A stretch of DNA of 9,305 bases from assembly GCA_007130555.1 (NCBI GenBank), contig SLSH01000241.1:1-9305 (forward strand). The letters run 5' to 3'. The position numbers and the translations under genes are program-made. The stretch comes from Bacteroidales bacterium. GTDB lineage: Bacteria; Bacteroidota; Bacteroidia; Bacteroidales; ML635J-15. Shown in pieces: positions 5,720 through 9,305 of the stretch. The notes under the pieces are model-generated. The model did not search any database and had not been told where the DNA came from. It saw nothing but the letters and a program-made list of their open reading frames with translations. Each line of letters begins with the position of its first letter. Positions within the stretch are counted from its first letter, which is position 1.

Positions 5720-6931
5720 TTATTTACAATATTTTCTTATAAGCAGAAATGCCTTATCTCCTTCTAATTTTATTGCTTCTTCCCAGTCTGAACAAGCCTC
5801 TTCTTTATTCCCGAGTTTAAATTTTGCCAGTCCTCTTTTTGTATAAGCATTTGCATTTATATCGTTTAATTCTACTAATTTATTCAGTTCTTCAATTGCT
5901 CCTTTGTAGTCTTTATGTCTGATTCTTGCAGCTCCCATAGCGGAAAAAGAGGTTATCTGTGATAAATTTTCATCTATACATTTGCTTAAATCTTCAATTG
6001 CTCCGTTATAATCTTCTGTTTTATATTTTACTACTCCCCTGTTGTAGTATGCTTCCGAATTTTTTGGAGATATTTCTAAAACTTTATTGTAATCTGCAAT
6101 AGCTTCGTTATATTTTCCGGTTTTTGTCAGTAAATTTCCTCTTTCAATATATGCTTTAATAAACTTGGAGTTTATTTCTATGGCTCTGTTTAAATCTTCT
6201 ATGGCTTCGGCAAAATTTTCTGTTTTTTCTTTTACACCGGCTCTGCTGTAATATACATCTGCCATATCGGGATTAATTTCTATGGCACTATCAAAATCGT
6301 TTATTGCCTGTTCGAAATTTCCGAGTTTAAAATTGGCTTCTCCTCTGTTTGCATAAACTTTTGCAGTTTTATTATTTGCGTTTATTACTTTGTTGAAATC
6401 ATTTATTGCACCTGAATAATCTTCTAATCTGATTTTAGTTTCTCCTCTTTTAATATATGCAATTATAAATAAAGAATCTATCTCAATAGCGGCATTAAAA
6501 TCCATAAGAGCTCCTCTTACATCCAGAAAATCAAATTTTGTAACACCTCTGCTGTAATATGCAAGTTTATTATTTGCATCTATTTTCAGGATTTTTGAAA
6601 AGTCTTCGATAGCACCATTGAAATCCTTTTGTTTATATTTTGCAAACCCTCGGTTATAATATGCTTCAATATGTACGGAGTCAATTTTCAGTACCGAATT
6701 ATAACTTGCAATGGCATCTCTGTAAAAACCCAGTTCAAGTATTGCATTGCTTCTGTAAAAAATTGCATCAATATGGTTGGGATTGTTTTCTATTATTGTA
6801 TCAAAAGTATTAATGGCTTTTATATATTCTCCCGATAAATATTTTTCGAGTCCTTTGAAAAAATAATCATCTACTTGTCCGTAGCTATTTAATCCATATA
6901 ATAATACTGTTAAAACCAATAATTTTTTCAT
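5720..6931 (-). CDS. Exported tetratricopeptide-repeat protein
   Basis: A 403-residue protein starts with a signal-peptide-like segment (MKKLLVLTVLLYGLNSYG, cleavage likely near 18-19) and then consists almost wholly of about eleven 34-residue TPR units. Recurrent anchors are AYYNRG/AYIKRG/VYANRG followed by a Lys-rich turn and Y-x-GAI-x-DF/L-x-KxIEI. Such proteins form a superhelical scaffold for protein-protein contacts; here it would sit in the periplasm or at the outer membrane. No catalytic domain is visible. The stop codon lies 18 nt from the convergent acyltransferase gene with no evident terminator between them. The start is 36 nt downstream of folE on the same strand, so it may be read from the folE transcript. 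No clear -7 box of its own is seen. Confidence 0.88.
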   Translation of the reverse strand: MKKLLVLTVLLYGLNSYGQVDDYFFKGLEKYLSGEYIKAINTFDTIIENNPNHIDAIFYRSNAILELGFYRDAIASYNSVLKIDSVHIEAYYNRGFAKYKQKDFNGAIEDFSKILKIDANNKLAYYSRGVTKFDFLDVRGALMDFNAAIEIDSLFIIAYIKRGETKIRLEDYSGAINDFNKVINANNKTAKVYANRGEANFKLGNFEQAINDFDSAIEINPDMADVYYSRAGVKEKTENFAEAIEDLNRAIEINSKFIKAYIERGNLLTKTGKYNEAIADYNKVLEISPKNSEAYYNRGVVKYKTEDYNGAIEDLSKCIDENLSQITSFSAMGAARIRHKDYKGAIEELNKLVELNDINANAYTKRGLAKFKLGNKEEACSDWEEAIKLEGDKAFLLIRKYCK

Positions 6932-6967
6932 ATTTCTTAATTATATTTTTTAACAATTCTATTAGTT

Positions 6968-7588
6968 TTATAATTTTCTTTCAATTAGTTTTAAGAATTC
7001 GTTTCGTGTTGTATCTTTCATAAATGCCCCCGTAAAATCTGAAGTTGTGGTAATTGAATTTTGTTTTTGCACTCCTCTCATCTGCATACACAAATGATGA
7101 GCTTCAATTACAACAGCAACGCCAAGCGGATTTAGAGTATTGTGGATACAATCTTTTATCTGAGTTGTTAATCTTTCCTGTACTTGTAAGCGGCGGGCAA
7201 AAACATCAACAATACGTGCAATTTTACTTAATCCCGTAATGTATTTATCGGGGATATAAGCAACGTGGACTTTCCCGTAAAACGGCAACATGTGATGTTC
7301 GCACATACTGTACAAATCAATATCTTTTACGATAACCATTTGCTTATAATCCTCACGAAACATTGTAGATTTTATAATTTCTTCCGCAGAAATATTATAC
7401 CCCTGAGTCATAAATTGCATGGCTTTTGCAACTCTTAAAGGACTTTCTTGCAGTCCTTCCCTGTCAACATCTTCTCCCAGCAAACGAATTATTTCTTTAT
7501 AATGCTCTGCTATTTTCAGAGTTGTTGGCTCATCATATTTTTCGGTTTTTATGTAACCACTGTTATTATCGTTTAATGAAAATTCCAT
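6968..7588 (-). CDS. folE: GTP cyclohydrolase I
   Basis: This 206-residue protein matches the homodecameric zinc enzyme that converts GTP to 7,8-dihydroneopterin triphosphate, the first step of folate and pterin synthesis. Zinc ligands are visible as Cys96 and His99 in SMCEHHMLPF and Cys167 in HHLCMQMRGV. REGLQESPLRVAKAM (43-57), YIPDKYITGLSKIARIVDVF (111-130) and QVQERLT (135-141) are the standard substrate-pocket and oligomer segments. The C terminus SDFTGAFMKDTTRNEFLKLI is also typical. No key residue is missing. It is divergent from mqnB, with the short intervening region carrying promoters for both, and it precedes the TPR gene by 36 nt on the same strand. Confidence 0.96.
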   Translation of the reverse strand: MEFSLNDNNSGYIKTEKYDEPTTLKIAEHYKEIIRLLGEDVDREGLQESPLRVAKAMQFMTQGYNISAEEIIKSTMFREDYKQMVIVKDIDLYSMCEHHMLPFYGKVHVAYIPDKYITGLSKIARIVDVFARRLQVQERLTTQIKDCIHNTLNPLGVAVVIEAHHLCMQMRGVQKQNSITTTSDFTGAFMKDTTRNEFLKLIERKL

Positions 7589-7637
7589 ATCAAATTAATT
7601 TTTAATGCAAATAAACAAAAAATAATTTTAATATGCT

Positions 7638-7645
7638 TAATTTTG
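7638..7645 (+). promoter_or_regulatory. mqnB -7 promoter element
   Basis: TAATTTTG is an exact TAnnTTTG match located 20 nt before the ATG at 7666. It falls inside the extra N-terminal codons of the longest possible mqnB frame, which favours the 7666 start. A -33 element is not obvious. Confidence 0.5.
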
Positions 7646-7665
7646 CCGAAACGGATTTTAAAATT

Positions 7666-8328
7666 ATGACACATTTAATTGTTACCGCAACAAAATTTGA
7701 AGCCGGAGAAATAATTTCAGAACTTAATTTAAAGCAAGTTTCAGAAAATATTTTTAACGGAAATAATAAAACACACTTATTGATTAGCGGAGTGGGTGTA
7801 CATACGACAATTTTTGAACTCACAAAATTTTTAAATAATAATAAGGTGGATTTAATTATTAATACGGGAATTGCCGGAGCATTTAAAAATACAGCAAAAA
7901 TTACGGAAACTTTTTTAATAAAATCCGATTATTTCGGAGATCTGGGATATTATGATAATAACAGATTTATAAATATATTCAATTCGGATTTTAATAAACA
8001 ATACTCCCGGCTTTTTACGGAAGGTAAATTAATTTTGGATAATAATATCCCTGATTATTTTCAAAAACTTTCAACGGCTCATGCGATTACAGTAAATATT
8101 CCCGAAAATATAAGTCAACCCGAAAATGTATTTATCGAAAGCATGGAAGGAGCAGCTGTAATGATGTGTGCAAAACTATTTAATACAAAATGTGTACAAA
8201 TAAGAGCCGTATCAAATATTATTGGAGAAACTCCGAGAAATAAATGGAAAATTAAAGAAGCAATAAAAAATTATTCGGAAATTATAAATGAATATATTAA
8301 TTTGACAAACAAATCCCAAACAACCTAA
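7666..8328 (+). CDS. mqnB: Futalosine hydrolase
   Basis: The product belongs to the nucleoside phosphorylase/MTA-nucleosidase fold and most resembles MqnB. That enzyme removes the base from futalosine (or 6-amino-deoxyfutalosine) to give dehypoxanthine futalosine in the futalosine menaquinone pathway. Seen from the chosen start, the 220-residue protein begins MTHLIVTATKFEA, the usual first strand. It has GVGVHTT (about 43-49), NTGIAGAF (66-73), ESMEGAA (158-164, nucleoside-binding glutamates) and RAVSN...W (180-194). The position corresponding to the catalytic Asp of MTA nucleosidases is Asn; I recall this as normal for futalosine hydrolases. A longer start at 7633 (11 more residues) is possible but would place the likely -7 box inside the gene. 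The last codons (QTT-stop) lie in the left arm of a large inverted repeat. mqnD follows, supporting the pathway call. Confidence 0.88.
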   Translation: MTHLIVTATKFEAGEIISELNLKQVSENIFNGNNKTHLLISGVGVHTTIFELTKFLNNNKVDLIINTGIAGAFKNTAKITETFLIKSDYFGDLGYYDNNRFINIFNSDFNKQYSRLFTEGKLILDNNIPDYFQKLSTAHAITVNIPENISQPENVFIESMEGAAVMMCAKLFNTKCVQIRAVSNIIGETPRNKWKIKEAIKNYSEIINEYINLTNKSQTT

Positions 8329-8376
8329 ACAACCTGACAGGTCTATTGACGCTGTCAGGTTGTTTAGGTTGTTTGG
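8316..8376. repeat. Perfect 25-bp inverted repeat at the mqnB 3' end
   Basis: The arms 8316-8340 and 8352-8376 are perfectly complementary over 25 bp. Three further pairs (GTC 8341-8343 with GAC 8348-8350) form past a one-base bulge at 8351, leaving a 4-nt loop. The left arm starts within the final mqnB codons and contains its TAA stop. The core AACCTGACAG/CTGTCAGGTT is flanked by repeated AACAACC/GGTTGTT units. It is far longer than an ordinary intrinsic terminator and lacks a clean T-run, so it may be a mobile palindromic repeat that also stops transcription. Confidence 0.85.
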
Positions 8377-8427
8377 AGACTGGTTATTTTCAGCGTCAAC
8401 AGTACCAGTAAGGGTGCTTAGGTTGTT
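8346..8427. repeat. Competing secondary pairings in the mqnB-mqnD spacer
   Basis: TTGACGCTG at 8346-8354 is perfectly complementary to CAGCGTCAA at 8391-8399. Its bases overlap the tip and right arm of the 8316-8376 hairpin, so the two pairings exclude each other in part. ACTGGT at 8379-8384 also pairs with ACCAGT at 8404-8409. A third copy of the arm sequence, TTAGGTTGTT, occurs at 8418-8427. The spacer is therefore built from overlapping inverted and direct repeats and not from unstructured AT-rich DNA. Confidence 0.65.
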
Positions 8428-8457
8428 GCAAATTGTTGAGACAAATTATTATTTTTG
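8426..8457 (+). promoter_or_regulatory. Candidate mqnD promoter
   Basis: TATTTTTG at 8450-8457 matches the TAnnTTTG -7 box. TTG at 8426-8428 lies 21 nt upstream, close to the expected -33 spacing. The ATG at 8471 would then have a leader of only a few nucleotides. This would let mqnD be expressed independently if the upstream hairpin stops mqnB transcripts. Confidence 0.5.
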
Positions 8458-8470
8458 AAACAAAAAATTT

Positions 8471-9305
8471 ATGAAACTTCTAACTTCAATGTCTCCTTGT
8501 CCTAACGACACATTTATTTTTGATGCAATTTTTAATAACAGAATTGATACCGGCAAATATAAATTTATCCCCCATATTACAGATATTGAAGAACTAAATA
8601 AAGCTGTTAACGATTCGATGCCAGATATTACAAAATTAAGTTTTTACACGTATTTTCAGGTTGCGGATAAATACCTGTTATTAAACTCGGGAAGTGCTCT
8701 GGGAAAAAATTGCGGACCTTTATTAATCGGTAAACAAAAAATTTATCCTGATGAATTATCTGATTGTAAAATTGCAATTCCCGGAAAAAATACAACGGCA
8801 TTTTTACTGATGAATATTTTATTTCCGGAATTAAAAAATAAAGATAATTTTTATGAATATGTATTTTCGGATATAGAGGAAGTTTTGTTATCGGGGGAAT
8901 GTGATGCAGGCTTAATAATTCACGAAACACGGTTTACATATCAAAAAAAAGGCTTAAAACTAATTGCCGATTTAGGAACAATATGGGAGGATAAATATAG
9001 TCTCCCGCTTCCGTTGGGAGGAATAGCTGTTAAACGAGATTTACCCGAAAATATAAAAAAAGATATTGATATTTTAATCCGAAAAAGTATTATTTACGGA
9101 TTTGAAAATCCTGCAAAATCTTTGGGATTTATAAAAAAATATTCTCAAATATCCGATGAAGAAATAATTTCAAAACATATTGAACTGTATGTTAATGATT
9201 ACAGCATAAATCTTGGAGACAAAGGTAAAAAAGCAGTTTTAAAACTTTATAATCTGGCTATGGAAACGGGATTTTCAGTTAAAAAAATAAAGGATTTGTT
9301 TGTTG
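8471..9305 (+). CDS. mqnD: 1,4-dihydroxy-6-naphthoate synthase (3' end cut by window)
   Basis: An open frame of 278 codons starts at ATG 8471 and runs off the window without a stop. It matches MqnD, which converts cyclic dehypoxanthine futalosine to 1,4-dihydroxy-6-naphthoate, the naphthalene-ring-forming step of the futalosine menaquinone route. It is a periplasmic-binding-protein-like fold acting in the cytoplasm. Family marks include SPCPNDTFIF at 8-17, the D-I-TKLSF segment, GPLLI, the PGKNTTAFLL turn, GLIIHETRF with His151 as the likely catalytic histidine, and SLPLPLGGIAVKRDL. Family length is about 270-290 residues, so only a few residues should be missing. It lies 142 nt behind mqnB, as expected for the next steps of one pathway. 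Confidence 0.92.
   Translation, partial: MKLLTSMSPCPNDTFIFDAIFNNRIDTGKYKFIPHITDIEELNKAVNDSMPDITKLSFYTYFQVADKYLLLNSGSALGKNCGPLLIGKQKIYPDELSDCKIAIPGKNTTAFLLMNILFPELKNKDNFYEYVFSDIEEVLLSGECDAGLIIHETRFTYQKKGLKLIADLGTIWEDKYSLPLPLGGIAVKRDLPENIKKDIDILIRKSIIYGFENPAKSLGFIKKYSQISDEEIISKHIELYVNDYSINLGDKGKKAVLKLYNLAMETGFSVKKIKDLFV

Noticed and set aside
5720..6931. Repeating DNA pattern in the TPR gene considered as a tandem repeat or CRISPR-like array
   Set aside because: The roughly 102-bp periodicity is explained by 34-residue TPR units that have diverged; there are no identical repeats or unique spacers.
7054..7239. 61-aa plus-strand frame within folE
   Set aside because: It is antisense to highly conserved folE active-site coding sequence and has no domain.
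7633..7665. Longer mqnB start at 7633
   Set aside because: It adds 11 residues absent from the usual MqnB N terminus and overlaps the TAATTTTG -7 box; 7666 is preferred, though not proven.
8628..8930. 100-aa minus-strand frame
   Set aside because: It is antisense to mqnD, whose plus-strand frame has clear family motifs.

Overview
The window is AT-rich DNA with the features of a Bacteroidota (Bacteroidetes) chromosome. PheS, FolE and the acyltransferase look Bacteroidota-like. Several genes have the TAnnTTTG -7 promoter element used by the primary sigma factor of that phylum, and start codons lack clear Shine-Dalgarno sequences. A futalosine-type menaquinone gene pair suggests a respiring anaerobe or microaerophile, but I cannot name a genus.

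Layout, left to right. Positions 1-244 hold a roughly 106-bp element with 16-bp terminal inverted repeats, then the pheS promoter region. A plus-strand run follows: pheS (phenylalanyl-tRNA synthetase alpha chain), a YbfF-like alpha/beta hydrolase, an interrupting cassette, a BASS-family transporter and a large PlsC-type acyltransferase. The minus strand then carries a secreted TPR-repeat protein and folE (GTP cyclohydrolase I), probably transcribed as folE then TPR. From 7.6 kb the plus strand carries mqnB (futalosine hydrolase) and mqnD (1,4-dihydroxy-6-naphthoate synthase, cut by the window edge). A strongly folded spacer lies between those two.

The most unusual part is the cassette between the hydrolase and the transporter (about 2071-3293). 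It holds a small XRE-type regulator, an ORF6N-domain protein overlapping it by 8 nt, and a decayed dinD-like gene. It is bracketed by a 40-bp direct repeat (39/40 identical) that is the 3' end of the hydrolase gene, including its stop codon. The intact hydrolase ends in the left copy; the dinD remnant runs in frame into the right copy. This looks like insertion of a phage-type or mobile regulatory module at a gene 3' end, splitting a formerly compact pheS-hydrolase-transporter-acyltransferase cluster. The regulator's promoter has a 21-nt poly(A) tract upstream of its -7 box and TTGAC/GTCAA half-sites around the likely transcription start, which suggests autoregulation.

The other genes are housekeeping: tRNA charging, phospholipid acylation, folate/pterin synthesis and menaquinone synthesis. 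The mqnB-mqnD spacer carries a 25-bp perfect inverted repeat that starts inside the last codons of mqnB. It also carries competing shorter pairings, so it may be a terminator, a mobile palindrome or a regulatory structure.
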